Assembly (NCBI RefSeq): GCF_004209775.1
Contig: NZ_CP035914.1
Coordinates: forward strand, 744,001-808,000
Reading direction: 5' to 3'
Length of the DNA stretch: 64,000 bases
DNA from: Synechococcus sp. WH 8101
Lineage (GTDB): Bacteria > Cyanobacteriota > Cyanobacteriia > PCC-6307 > Cyanobiaceae
Below, piece by piece: positions 56,301-63,482 of this stretch. The translations under genes and the position numbers were made by a program. The notes under the pieces were generated by a model that ran no database searches, was not told the origin of the DNA, and saw only the letters and a list, made by a program, of their open reading frames with translations. The first letter of the stretch is position 1, and every line of letters begins with the position of its first letter.

Positions 56301-59300
56301 TGCTGGAAGCGATTGTCCGCTGGCGAGAGAGAAGGCGAGTTGATCGCCAGTATCAGGATCTGTTGCGGTTAGTTGTCCTTTGATTTGAGGATCCCCTTCA
56401 TTGACGCTTTGGGCGTTGATTGAATTCAGCGTGGGTCCATCGTTGGTGCCAGTGAGATGGATGGTGAGCTGCTGTTGCGAGGAGCTGCCGTGTGGATCGG
56501 TGACCTGGAGGTTGACGAGGATGTCTTGGTTTTGGCCTTGCTGGAGATGGTTGTAAGCGGAGTTGCTTGGATCGAAGGACCAGGAGCCGTCGGTATTGAT
56601 GACAAAGCCTGCCGGAAGCGATTGCCCGCTGGCGAGAGAGAAGGCGAGTTGATCGCCAGTATCAGGATCTGTTGCGGTTAGTTGACCTTGGACTTGGGGA
56701 CCATCTTCTTTTGCTTTGGCATCGGTGATGGATTGAAGCGTGGGCCCATCGTTGGTGCCAGTGAGATGGATGGTGAGCTGCTGTTGAGAGGAGCTGCCGT
56801 GTGGATCGGTGACCTGGAGGTTGACGAGGATGTCTTGATTTTTGCCTTCTTGGAGATGGTTGTAAGCGGAGTTGCTTGGATCGAAGGACCAGGAGCCGTC
56901 GGGATTGATGACAAAGCCTGCTGGAAGCGATTGTCCGCTGGCGAGAGAGAAGGCGAGTTGATCGCCAGTATCAGGATCTGTTGCGGTTAGTTGACCTTGG
57001 ACTTGGGGACCATCTTCTTTTGCTTTGGCATCGGTGATGGATTGAAGCGTGGGCCCATCGTTGGTGCCAGTGAGATGGATGGTGAGCTGCTGTTGAGAGG
57101 AGCTGCCGTGTGGATCGGTGACCTGGAGGTTGACGAGGATGTCTTGATTTTTGCCTTCTTGGAGATGGTTGTAAGCGGAGTTGCTTGGATCGAAGGACCA
57201 GGAGCCGTCGGGATGGATGACAAAGCCTGCTGGAAGCGATTGTCCGCTGGCGAGAGAGAAGGCGAGTTGATCGCCAGTATCAGGATCTGTTGCGGTTAGT
57301 TGACCTTGGACTTGGGGACCATCTTCTTTTGCTTTGGCATCGGTGATGGATTGAAGCGTGGGCCCATCGTTGGTGCCAGTGAGATGGATGGTGAGCTGCT
57401 GTTGAGAGGAGCTGCCGTGTGGATCGGTGACCTGGAGGTTGACGAGGATGTCTTGATTTTTGCCTTCTTGGAGATGGTTGTAAGCGGAGTTGCTTGGATC
57501 GAAGGACCAGGAGCCGTCGGGATTGATGACAAAGCCTGCTGGAAGCGATTGTCCGCTGGCGAGAGAGAAGGCGAGTTGATCGCCAGTATCAGGATCTGTT
57601 GCGGTTAGTTGTCCTTTGATTTGAGGATCCCCTTCATTGACGCTTTGGGCGTTGATTGAATTCAGCGTGGGTCCATCGTTGGTGCCAGTGAGATGGATGG
57701 TGAGCTGCTGTTGCGAGGAGCTGCCGTGTGGATCGGTGACCTGGAGGTTGACGAGGATGTCTTGGTTTTGGCCTTGCTGGAGATGGTTGTAAGCGGAGTT
57801 GCTTGGATCGAAGGACCAGGAGCCGTCGGGATTGATGACAAAGCCTGCTGGAAGCGATTGTCCGCTGGCGAGAGAGAAGGCGAGTTGATCGCCAGTATCA
57901 GGATCTGTTGCGGTTAGTTGACCTTGGATTTGGGGACCATCTTCTTTTGCTTTGGCATCGGTGATGGATTGAAGCGTGGGCCCATCGTTGGTGCCAGTGA
58001 GATGGATGGTGAGCTGCTGTTGAGAGGAGCTGCCGTGTGGATCGGTGACCTGGAGGTTGACGAGGATGTCTTGATTTTTGCCTTCTTGGAGATGGTTGTA
58101 AGCGGAGTTGCTTGGATCGAAGGACCAGGAGCCGTCGGGATTGATGACAAAGCCTGCCGGGAGATTATGAGGTGATATGGCTGAAATGATCAGAGATGCT
58201 TGAGGATCATCTGGATCAGTGACCGTTAGTTGACCACTGCGAATCGCGCCACCTTCGATTGCTGGATAGACCAGTGTGGAGCTGAATACTGGTTTGTCGT
58301 TAATCGATGCGACGTTGAGCGAGAGTGTGGATTGATCGGTGGAAGAGCCGTCAGTGACGGTGTAGTGAATGGGAGGAACTGCACCGTTCCAGTTCTGATC
58401 TGGAGTGAAGGAGTAAGCGCCTTGGGCATCGAGCGAGAAGGATCCGATGCCTGGGATATTGACGGTTTGCCCTGGCGTGAACGTTCCAGGGAGGCCATCG
58501 ATGGAGAAGTCTTGGATGGAGACAGGCCCATCAGGTGAGGAGGTGCCAGTGAGGAGCTGTCCAGCGATGGAGGAATCTTCTTTCAGAGATGCGCATTCAT
58601 CTGCATCCGAGAAAGGATCATCAACGGGATTGACGTTGAGGGAGAGTGTGGATTGATCAGTGGAAGAGCCGTCGGTGACGGTGTAATGAATGGGAGGGAC
58701 TGCACCATTCCAGTTCTGAACTGGAGTGAAGGAGTAAGCGCCTTGTGCATCGAGCGAAAAGGATCCGACGCCTGGGATGTTGACGGTTTGGCCTGGCGTG
58801 AACGTCCCAGGAAGGCCATCGATGGAGAAGTCTTGGATGGAGACAGGCCCATCAGGCGAGGAGGTGCCTGTGAGGAGCTGTCCAGCTTTGGAGGAATCTT
58901 CTTTCAGAGATGCGGATTCATCTGCATCAGAAATGGGCTGAGAAGAACCTGAGTTTGTCGGTGCAACTCCGTCAGAGTGATCTTGCTTTATCGCGCTAGC
59001 GTGATCTGTGACATGCTCCTGGTTGGGGCTTGTGAGCTGATGAGCTTCTGGCGTGCTATCCGTGACTGGTCGCACGTCCGATTCGTGATCTGCGGCTATT
59101 TGTTCAGACGTCTCTCTCTCGTCATCAAAGGTTGCTGCGACTAAATTTTGTCGTGTATTGCCGGATTGCTCTGGTTCAGGGGGGGGCGTGCTGTTTTCAA
59201 GCACGCTGTCGTTGTTGCCGGTTCGGGTAGGCATGGTTGCGTCTCCATGCAAAGGAACCAGGCTCTCGCCTGCAATGGAGGTCTGCCTTGCTGACTGGCT

Positions 59301-59555
59301 CTTGCTTGGCTCCTCGACTGCCTCATAGGTCTCCCCTGATCCGTGATGAAGATTCTCGAGCCCCAGCAGGCGTTTGATCCGCCCCTTCAGGGTTTGGCCG
59401 CTTGAGTTCTTGGGCGTTGCTATGTCGCTTGGTGCATGGCTGCCCGTTTCCCCCTGCGCCTCGCTGGAAGCAGTGCTGCCATGGGCCTCAGCGGCGGCAG
59501 AACTGGCCGTTTCGCCTCCTCCCTGAGCACCCTGCGCTTCGTTGAGGGGATCCAT
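47304..59555 (-). CDS. Giant repeat protein, 4083 aa, VCBS/Ig-like, probable type I secreted surface adhesin
   Basis: The N-terminal 205 residues are polar and acidic without a signal peptide. Two 107-residue repeats (about 209-422) are followed by eleven 103-residue repeats (521-1653). About 2000 residues of varied VCBS and cadherin-like domains come next, typified by GTNDGPT/NDAP and GDWTY/GSWSF motifs. The C-terminal 380 residues contain FIGTDTNGDGLLDQF and end in an Asp/His/Ser-rich tail. Classic RTX nonapeptides are absent. Divergent exporter genes suggest type I export. LapA-like retention or swimming-type surface layers are possible roles, not shown. Confidence 0.85.
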   Translation of the reverse strand: MDPLNEAQGAQGGGETASSAAAEAHGSTASSEAQGETGSHAPSDIATPKNSSGQTLKGRIKRLLGLENLHHGSGETYEAVEEPSKSQSARQTSIAGESLVPLHGDATMPTRTGNNDSVLENSTPPPEPEQSGNTRQNLVAATFDDERETSEQIAADHESDVRPVTDSTPEAHQLTSPNQEHVTDHASAIKQDHSDGVAPTNSGSSQPISDADESASLKEDSSKAGQLLTGTSSPDGPVSIQDFSIDGLPGTFTPGQTVNIPGVGSFSLDAQGAYSFTPVQNWNGAVPPIHYTVTDGSSTDQSTLSLNVNPVDDPFSDADECASLKEDSSIAGQLLTGTSSPDGPVSIQDFSIDGLPGTFTPGQTVNIPGIGSFSLDAQGAYSFTPDQNWNGAVPPIHYTVTDGSSTDQSTLSLNVASINDKPVFSSTLVYPAIEGGAIRSGQLTVTDPDDPQASLIISAISPHNLPAGFVINPDGSWSFDPSNSAYNHLQEGKNQDILVNLQVTDPHGSSSQQQLTIHLTGTNDGPTLQSITDAKAKEDGPQIQGQLTATDPDTGDQLAFSLASGQSLPAGFVINPDGSWSFDPSNSAYNHLQQGQNQDILVNLQVTDPHGSSSQQQLTIHLTGTNDGPTLNSINAQSVNEGDPQIKGQLTATDPDTGDQLAFSLASGQSLPAGFVINPDGSWSFDPSNSAYNHLQEGKNQDILVNLQVTDPHGSSSQQQLTIHLTGTNDGPTLQSITDAKAKEDGPQVQGQLTATDPDTGDQLAFSLASGQSLPAGFVIHPDGSWSFDPSNSAYNHLQEGKNQDILVNLQVTDPHGSSSQQQLTIHLTGTNDGPTLQSITDAKAKEDGPQVQGQLTATDPDTGDQLAFSLASGQSLPAGFVINPDGSWSFDPSNSAYNHLQEGKNQDILVNLQVTDPHGSSSQQQLTIHLTGTNDGPTLQSITDAKAKEDGPQVQGQLTATDPDTGDQLAFSLASGQSLPAGFVINTDGSWSFDPSNSAYNHLQQGQNQDILVNLQVTDPHGSSSQQQLTIHLTGTNDGPTLNSINAQSVNEGDPQIKGQLTATDPDTGDQLAFSLASGQSLPAGFVIHPDGSWSFDPSNSAYNHLQEGKNQDILVNLQVTDPHGSSSQQQLTIHLTGTNDGPTLQSITDAKAKEDGPQVQGQLTATDPDTGDQLAFSLASGQSLPAGFVINPDGSWSFDPSNSAYNHLQEGKNQDILVNLQVTDPHGSSSQQQLTIHLTGTNDGPTLQSITDAKAKEDGPQVQGQLTATDPDTGDQLAFSLASGQSLPAGFVINTDGSWSFDPSNSAYNHLQEGKNQDILVNLQVTDPHGSSSQQQLTIHLTGTNDGPTLQSITDAKAKEDGPQVQGQLTATDPDTGDQLAFSLASGQSLPAGFVINPDGSWSFDPSNSAYNHLQEGKNQDILVNLQVTDPHGSSSQQQLTIHLTGTNDGPTLQSITDAKAKEDGPQVQGQLTATDPDTGDQLAFSLASGQSLPAGFVINPDGSWSFDPSNSAYNHLQEGKNQDILVNLQVTDPHGSSSQQQLTIHLTGTNDGPTLQSITDAKAKEDGPQVQGQLTATDPDTGDQLAFSLASGQSLPAGFVINTDGSWSFDPSNSAYNHLQEGKNQDILVNLQVTDPHGSSSQQQLTIHLTGTNDGPTLNAITRGVIKELEGQGQENQEQTSGLSGNLQGQDIDDNEQSALVYGIQGSQSGSYDHNGAHFDLMKTGSYGTAYLNSKTGAYEYVPEHAKVESLHHGEHQHDNFRMTVTDGHRHSVTHHDWLINLNGGADKPVFTDGPQQTAIEDLSRSVSGKLNVVDADKNESLFVDETIQGNHGTLVIRPDGTWTYQLKSGSSDPQVNALNPTDKLAEQITVHSKDGTSHQFTVLIQGSNDAPTLHVSPAIQTVSEDSNNGLSGHIQGQDVDHQAVLHYELVDQNGHPCAAPVGFHFNSQTGDWSFVPTDSTYQSLNHGEHKDLNIYVMAVDERQATSPIQHLSLRVTGENDIPTAQNRDLQAVNEDQRVTISETELLKQLGITDVDQRTRLHITDLTSSTTGCRITPLGNGQYQIHLPRNWNSDEHQGNGIALALNVDDGTKTTPFQASMHVNAVNDRPTASSFSFNAIYEDKSLKFTENDLLSNSRAHDVDQPDLGHLSIVPGSVMLTDPALGSLGFDQATQAWIFQPAANWNSQDHAGQKVQIQFKVQDPSGETVTKTASVEVKSVQDVATITDKAKDHTVTEVNQGTASSCSGQLQVSDVDKGEDHFRGQSTILSANHYGIAHIDGTGKWVYELDSANPAVNQLAAGQQLTDTFEVHSADGTTHTVTIQIRGTDDLPVVDPIADLITNEDGGPQSGHFLATDVDLGENPTFSLDPNNPPIPGLTVQPDGSWSFDPSQYGYLDTGETVDQKVILLVSDGNHNPVKVEYHIQVEGRNDAPTVQTVTKPLVIGQEDGGSHDPNTWIHGSGTGSGSLHFSNQDLLSHIQAQDPDTADQSNLHVIDAKLNWPGHTAADLQHAGHLIQDGKGNYEFVPAHNFSGTIQIQFLVTDGKEKVASTVNLQVDPVNDAPHAINHWLGSTGKGGFDFTAKDLIAGSNDVDSPNSLIALVGMPTVPTNQGSIKDLGNGHYHFEPNPNYQTIGHINIHYQLTDGQDAGNTAIASFHFDPSLPSGLSPAALIQDLQHQDAYEDLDPSQINPNLPASGEGSGQLQALDANTHQMIGFKAGTTTIPNVGDFKIDSNGHWTFTPDYAKLQHLNAGSSEHHWITLETTDGTRFQQKLTIHGLDDPGQLQLGAVKNVTEDDPDATHRQCSGQVILQDVDDGQHSFNGENGLMGQYGVLKLQPDGHYQYELFTHNQKLDALDQGQVVQETFTLHERDGSVIQQKLVINVTGTNDAPVITGVSSATVDMSQSHPLANGNVNAFDPDAQDQLSYALGALDPSLFPHGLAGFQIDQTGQWSFDPSQCQLPPLPPGQSQTLQIPIVVSDQHGGSTTGHIQIQLTGNTQNHPPTVSVTQVNLIPQNLFTEDKDVVLNVTDLLNRAGATDLDNDKLGIVELKLNNTNLGHFTDDGKGHITFHPNANVNTDGGTFSFSYRVTDGQEKSDLVTVTARLDAVNDNPIINAQTGGLGETKEEINKTFTASDLLKMCSDVDIATNHDQLSVVGTPTVDPTEGSITEQPPNSGTYLFIPAANFNGQAHIKFTVSDSQGAQVSGSTFIKVTAAPDKAVITLDRPTNPHVTEDDGSTPSLQGHLNIHDDDGASEEHFQASNNIQGKYGYLTLTRDGDWTYVLQKNGQSTVQGLAQNEQLTETITVKSKDGTGYDLHIQILGSNDQANIIGAASATLDTQTRLQTSGTVSVQDRDKSEAGHTQTEAGSSAKGYGMFSVDGDGNWSYQLIPGDPRIAALPDGKTVTDSFVLHSVDGSAQRTITVTIVGQNDGPVIDQAHISGFPVLPGHEDQTRIITSQELLAGITDPDGDSLSITSISVDPSQAGSISADPQHPGQYLFKPAADFNGSVQFHYTVEDGHGGSVQQTASMLVTPDNDAPVFSSGSNAFAGSVDEDGTASTLTTQGLVTATDVDQDTLSFNLVNGHDLGGGISELVLAEGIFHLNRNTGEWSFELNNANPKVSTLKDGDLLPISAMIEVSDGQAKSQPHALNVTVHGHTDGPSVGAQPPAVIVGEQGSGYQSSSVQNLNLQAGDLPITDLALALPAQFGNQPIAGIPHWRVDQGTGDLIGSFDENGTSVDAVRLHLMPHGAIQAHSSGVVQVQINLLHDLNHQGNLDLQGFEVQAGDGQGHQVATTFGFNVADGTASITGVPLFAGQANPAPGMHQGAFEVDGADVMGGSLLLSIDGHAQHNAFIGTDTNGDGLLDQFQESTPWGTLEASIDPQTGKGSWSFQEGPAYDPQHPPQIQLGFEDHDGSQGGFIPLDVTGVNLTSSALSTGNPAPPPAPPVPGSVLHDEPVSGDDLYAAVMAFQSGAIGDPDQGIEPLHGANPDHSSSGDPQEVPVVEAVDVFLDPQENGNSHANGNSHGPSTASDHHDPLDMEGKDHDGQGDAPLSPPSAEDGSAGDSLIPTPEHHDPVLDHSLLGS
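54597..57995 (-). repeat. Eleven tandem 309-bp units in the giant gene
   Basis: Each unit encodes 103 residues beginning GTNDGPTL and ending QQLTIHLT. Units differ at only a few sites, for example NPDG/NTDG/HPDG and QEGKNQ/QQGQNQ. Units 2 and 6 instead start NSINAQSVNEGDPQIKG and lie 1236 bp (four units) apart. A partial unit precedes the array and a diverged start follows it. Confidence 0.95.
58290..58931 (-). repeat. Two 321-bp repeats in the giant gene
   Basis: Two 107-residue blocks start SDADE and contain SPDGPVSIQDFSIDGLPG and NWNGAVPPIHYTV. They differ at only a handful of residues (KAG/IAG, VQNW/DQNW, GVG/GIG). Confidence 0.9.
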
Positions 59556-59609
59556 ACCGATCGGTGAGCTGTCCTGGACCTCAGCCTAAGAAGGCCTACA
59601 GGTGTTGCC

Positions 59610-59627
59610 ATCACCCAATCAGGTGAT
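59610..59627. promoter_or_regulatory. Inverted repeat in the divergent secretion promoter region
   Basis: ATCACC and GGTGAT flank a 6-bp spacer within the 130-bp gap between the giant gene and the exporter. It could be a regulator site serving both directions, or a chance hairpin. Confidence 0.35.
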
Positions 59628-59685
59628 AGCAGCGTGTCAGAACCCTGTTTTCTCAGTAAATTTTGGGCATTGAGGAATCGTCCAA

Positions 59686-61317
59686 GTGTCTGTGACCCCA
59701 AAAGGAGTGGTCAGACCAGCGACCGAGGCTCGGATACGGGCTCTGAGCTCTGGATTTCAAGGCAAGGACTACACAGTATTGATTGCGTCCACCATCGCGA
59801 TCAATTTGATCGTTCTAGCCATTCCGCTTTATATCAATCGGATTTACACCTCAGTGGTGCCGGAGCAGGCCGGCGACAGCCTCGCTGGCATCACCATTCT
59901 TCTGGCGGCCGTACTTGTGCTGGATGTGGTGTTGAAGGCTCTGCGTAGCTGGGTGCTGACCTGGCTCGGCGCATCCACTGAGCACCGTCTTCGAATGGAG
60001 GCGGTGCGTTCTGTGTTGGGGGCGTCTGCAGAGGACGTCGCGCAGCAACCCCTCCAGGCTCGAATGACCCAGCTGCGCAGCCCAACCACCCTTCGCAATC
60101 GTCTCGAGCAGCAGTGGTTGGTGCGCCGAGTGGATCTTCCCTTTTCTCTGGTGTATCTGATCGTTCTCGGCCTGATCGGTGGTTGGTTGATTCTGCCTCC
60201 AATCCTTCTGGCTCCCGTCTTTGTGTTGATGGCAAAGAGGGCAGCTAATGAAGCCGTGCAAAGTACCCGTCATCATCATGATCTTGAGGTGAATCGCAAT
60301 CAGCTTGTTGTCAATGGATTGGCCCTGGCTTCTACGATCAAAACGCTCAATCTTGAAGGCTTTCTGATCAGGCGTTTGGAGCCGCTGCAGGAGCGACTGA
60401 GCCGTCGTTCTTTTGAGCAGGAATCTGCCACGGCCAAACTACAGAATCTATCGGCCTTGTTTTCTCAACTTAATCAGCTATTGATTGTGAGCATTGGTGG
60501 CTGGTTGGTGATTCAGCAGGATCTCACCACCGGAGCTCTTGCTGCTTGCACTCTTCTCAGTGGTCAGGTGTCGGCACCATTGGGCAAGCTCTTTTCAGCG
60601 GATGGTCAGCGTGCCAATCAACAGCAAGCGACATTCGATTATCAACAAGTGTTGGACTTATCCCAGGAAACTAACCTGTTGGCTGGTTGTGATCAGCGAA
60701 CCAATGACGCTACTCTGCATCTTGCCGGTCAGGTGTTAAGGCCTGGCGAGACCGTCCTGTTACTTGGAGGATACCCTGGCCAATCCACATCGCTTCTCGA
60801 TTCTATTCTGGCAGCGAACGATAATAATCCCTTTGAACTGAGTTTTGCTGACAGATCTTTGACTGCCTATCGTAAAACCTGGTTGCGTCGCCAGCTGGTG
60901 CGTCTCAAGTCTGAGCCCAAGCCTTTCCGTGGCACCTTGTTGGAGTCGATGACTGGTTTTGAAGTGAACACCCGGGCGTCCGATGCTCTTGCTCTATGTG
61001 AACGCCACGGTGTTGCCTCACTGATCAAAACATTGCCCAGGGGCTATGATACTACGATTGGTGAGATGCAGGATTACCCGCTTGCTGTGGGCTTGCGTTT
61101 TCGCATGAGTGTGATTCAGGCACTTCTAGACTCGCCATTTGCTTTGATTCTGGATGGCGCTTTCCCGCAGGTTGGCACTGATGCATTGCAATGGTTGCTA
61201 GGTCTTCAGATCGATTGCGCGCGCTTGATTGCATTGCAGAATCCTCCCACGCGCCTGCCTGAGTCATTCCGTCGACTGTCCTGGGAGGGTGATCGTCTTG
61301 TGGAGGTGTCGTCGTGA
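59686..61317 (+). CDS. Type I secretion ABC transporter-like subunit, degenerate NBD
   Basis: The 543-residue protein has a six-span exporter domain (about residues 25-310) and an ABC-like C-terminal domain. There is no N-terminal peptidase-like domain. The Walker A region reads LLGGYPGQSTSLL, lacking the Lys. The Walker B region is ALILDGAF, without the catalytic Glu, and the LSGGQ signature is replaced by YPLAVGLRF. It should bind or hydrolyse ATP poorly if at all. Start GTG at 59686. It overlaps the next ABC gene by 4 bp, which suggests a heterodimer. Confidence 0.85.
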   Translation: MSVTPKGVVRPATEARIRALSSGFQGKDYTVLIASTIAINLIVLAIPLYINRIYTSVVPEQAGDSLAGITILLAAVLVLDVVLKALRSWVLTWLGASTEHRLRMEAVRSVLGASAEDVAQQPLQARMTQLRSPTTLRNRLEQQWLVRRVDLPFSLVYLIVLGLIGGWLILPPILLAPVFVLMAKRAANEAVQSTRHHHDLEVNRNQLVVNGLALASTIKTLNLEGFLIRRLEPLQERLSRRSFEQESATAKLQNLSALFSQLNQLLIVSIGGWLVIQQDLTTGALAACTLLSGQVSAPLGKLFSADGQRANQQQATFDYQQVLDLSQETNLLAGCDQRTNDATLHLAGQVLRPGETVLLLGGYPGQSTSLLDSILAANDNNPFELSFADRSLTAYRKTWLRRQLVRLKSEPKPFRGTLLESMTGFEVNTRASDALALCERHGVASLIKTLPRGYDTTIGEMQDYPLAVGLRFRMSVIQALLDSPFALILDGAFPQVGTDALQWLLGLQIDCARLIALQNPPTRLPESFRRLSWEGDRLVEVSS

Positions 61318-63446
61318 TCACACGAGAGGAGTTGTTTCATCTATTCGCCAATAGTGAATCGTCAGCAGCCCGCATCTTGCCTGACCTTCTTGATGGTCTT
61401 GCCTGGATCGGTGAGCCTGTGCAATTGCGCAATGCGCTCAGCGGTAGCCCCTTGCATATGGATGGTGTCGACCTTCTGAACACCCTGGCGAATCTCGGCT
61501 ATCGATGGGATGTCAGTCGTTTCCGCGGTTTATTGACACCCAGTCAACTGCCTCCATTGGATTTTCCTGTGTTGATCCGTGGGCAACGCTCGCAAGATTT
61601 CCTCCTGATCAAAGACGATCAACAGCTTCGCAATGCTCTGCCGCGTTTCCGCCGTCTGTTTGTTTATAGCTTTCGGTTTGAACCGCAAACCATCTCTGAG
61701 CAAAGACAATGGTTTCAGGCACAGGTCCTTCGTTTTCGCGGGAGTATTGCCGAGCTTTATGTGATGACATTGTTCATTACTCTCCTGGCATTGGTTCTTC
61801 CGTTTTATATCCGTGCTGTTTACAATCTGGAGATACCTGGCGGTCAGGTTCGCGATCTCTTTGGTTTGTTGCCATTTGCGGCCCTGGGGGTGACGTTGCA
61901 GATGTGGCTTACGCAGCGTCGCCAGGCCCGCCTGGCTGATCTCGGCGCAGAACTGGATATCACCATTTGTATTCGTGTGCTGGAGAAATTGATGCTTTTG
62001 CGTCTTCCTCAGCTCGAGCGCTACACCCCGCTCTCTTTGGCCAGTCGCCTCCGGGGATTTCAAGGTCTTCGCACCTACGTAACAGGCCCCCTAGCTCAGG
62101 CCTCGTTGGATTTACCTTTTATTGTCGTTTATCTGATTGCAATTGGTGTCATGAGTGTCCCCTTGATGGTGCTCACTCTTGTGATGGTGTTGGTCTGTTT
62201 TGGCGGTGTCTATGTTGTCGGGAAGGCTGCACGCGCTGTTCAGCAGCCCCTCAGTCGTAACCCATCCAATCTGGAACCATTGCTCCTCGATCTTCTGGAT
62301 CATCACGGTCGCATTAAGCGGACTGGGATGGAGCGAATCTGGTATTCCAGAATTGAGCAGGCATCCAGTGAGGCGGCGATTCAAGGTCTTGCTCCTTTAC
62401 GTCTGCAACAACTGTTATCGATTCTGACCGGCGAATTTGCACAACTTACAGGGGCACTTGTTCTGGCCACAGGAGCTGGACTGGCAATTGCAGGGGGCAG
62501 TGGAATTGAACTGGGCACCATGATTGCTGCCATGTTTTTTGTGTGGCGGGTCTTTCGTCCGATTCAAATGGGCTATCAGGCTTTGAGTCGTTGGACGCAG
62601 ATTAAGCCAAGTTTGGATCAGCTCAATCGTTTGATGGCTGCAACCGATGTGGAGCCGAGCTCCTCCCTTACAGCGCGCTGGGTGCTGCCCATGCCTAGTG
62701 GTGCTGTGGAGCTCAGCAATGTCACCCTCCGTTTGAACTCTTTGCAGGATCCTGCGCTCACTCAGGTGAATCTCAGCATTGAGGCTGGCAAGTTGGTTGT
62801 GTTGAGTGGACCAGAAGGCTCTGGCACATCCACGCTGCTTCGGGTGATCGATTCTCAAATTCAGCCTGGTAGTGGTGTTGTTCGCTTTGACGGTGCTGAT
62901 TCCCGGCAGTTTCCTCTGACACAGCTTCGTGAAGCGATCGACTTCTTACCTGAGCAGCCAGGACTTTTCAGTGCCACACTGCGAGAAAATATGCTGATCG
63001 TCGACCCCTTCATCGCCGACTCTGCAATTGAAGAAGCCCTCCTGGCAATGGGCCTGAGTGAACTGCTTGAGGCTCGCGGTTTGGATCGACTTGTTAGTGG
63101 ACAGGGTGCGCATGCCCTGCCGTCTCATCAGGCACAGGCGATTGCAATCGCACGTTTGTTCCTGAGCCCTCAGGCGATCCTCTTAATGGATCATCCATTC
63201 CGGCATTTAGATATCAATGGAAGTCGTTCATTGCTGAATCTACTCAAGCAACGGAAAGGCAAGGGAACCACTCTTGTTGTCTCGGATGAACCTCAGCTTC
63301 TTGAGATTGCCGATCAGTTGGTTTTGATGAAGGCTGGCACTGTCAGCTTCTCTGGTACCCCTCAGGAGCTATTGGAAGCCCAGAAGAAAGCAGCGATGCA
63401 ACAAGCTGCGTTGGCCGCGTTGGGAGGTTCTCCACCGTCCGAATAA
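61314..63446 (+). CDS. Type I secretion ABC transporter with C39-like N-terminus, degenerate NBD
   Basis: The 710-residue protein has an N-terminal domain of about 150 residues resembling a catalytically inactive C39-like domain (DLLNTLANLGYRWDVSR). A six-span exporter region (about 155-435) and an NBD follow. Walker A reads SGPEGSGTST, with Thr replacing the Lys. The signature region is LPSHQAQAIAIAR, Walker B ILLMDHPF (His in place of Glu), and the H-loop is SDEPQ. It pairs by overlap with the preceding subunit and is followed by the HlyD-type gene. Both halves thus lack key catalytic residues. Confidence 0.88.
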   Translation: MITREELFHLFANSESSAARILPDLLDGLAWIGEPVQLRNALSGSPLHMDGVDLLNTLANLGYRWDVSRFRGLLTPSQLPPLDFPVLIRGQRSQDFLLIKDDQQLRNALPRFRRLFVYSFRFEPQTISEQRQWFQAQVLRFRGSIAELYVMTLFITLLALVLPFYIRAVYNLEIPGGQVRDLFGLLPFAALGVTLQMWLTQRRQARLADLGAELDITICIRVLEKLMLLRLPQLERYTPLSLASRLRGFQGLRTYVTGPLAQASLDLPFIVVYLIAIGVMSVPLMVLTLVMVLVCFGGVYVVGKAARAVQQPLSRNPSNLEPLLLDLLDHHGRIKRTGMERIWYSRIEQASSEAAIQGLAPLRLQQLLSILTGEFAQLTGALVLATGAGLAIAGGSGIELGTMIAAMFFVWRVFRPIQMGYQALSRWTQIKPSLDQLNRLMAATDVEPSSSLTARWVLPMPSGAVELSNVTLRLNSLQDPALTQVNLSIEAGKLVVLSGPEGSGTSTLLRVIDSQIQPGSGVVRFDGADSRQFPLTQLREAIDFLPEQPGLFSATLRENMLIVDPFIADSAIEEALLAMGLSELLEARGLDRLVSGQGAHALPSHQAQAIAIARLFLSPQAILLMDHPFRHLDINGSRSLLNLLKQRKGKGTTLVVSDEPQLLEIADQLVLMKAGTVSFSGTPQELLEAQKKAAMQQAALAALGGSPPSE

Positions 63447-63482
63447 ATAGTCGCTTTCAAATCCCACATTCCCCTTTTTGTA

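Noticed and set aside
54597-57995. CRISPR array
   Set aside because: The repeats are 309-bp protein-coding units without unique spacers; no cas genes are present anywhere in the window.
54510-58175. Repeated 102-codon plus-strand and 78-codon minus-strand frames in the giant gene array
   Set aside because: The unit length is a multiple of three, so any chance alternate frame is copied with each unit. These are shadows of the giant gene.
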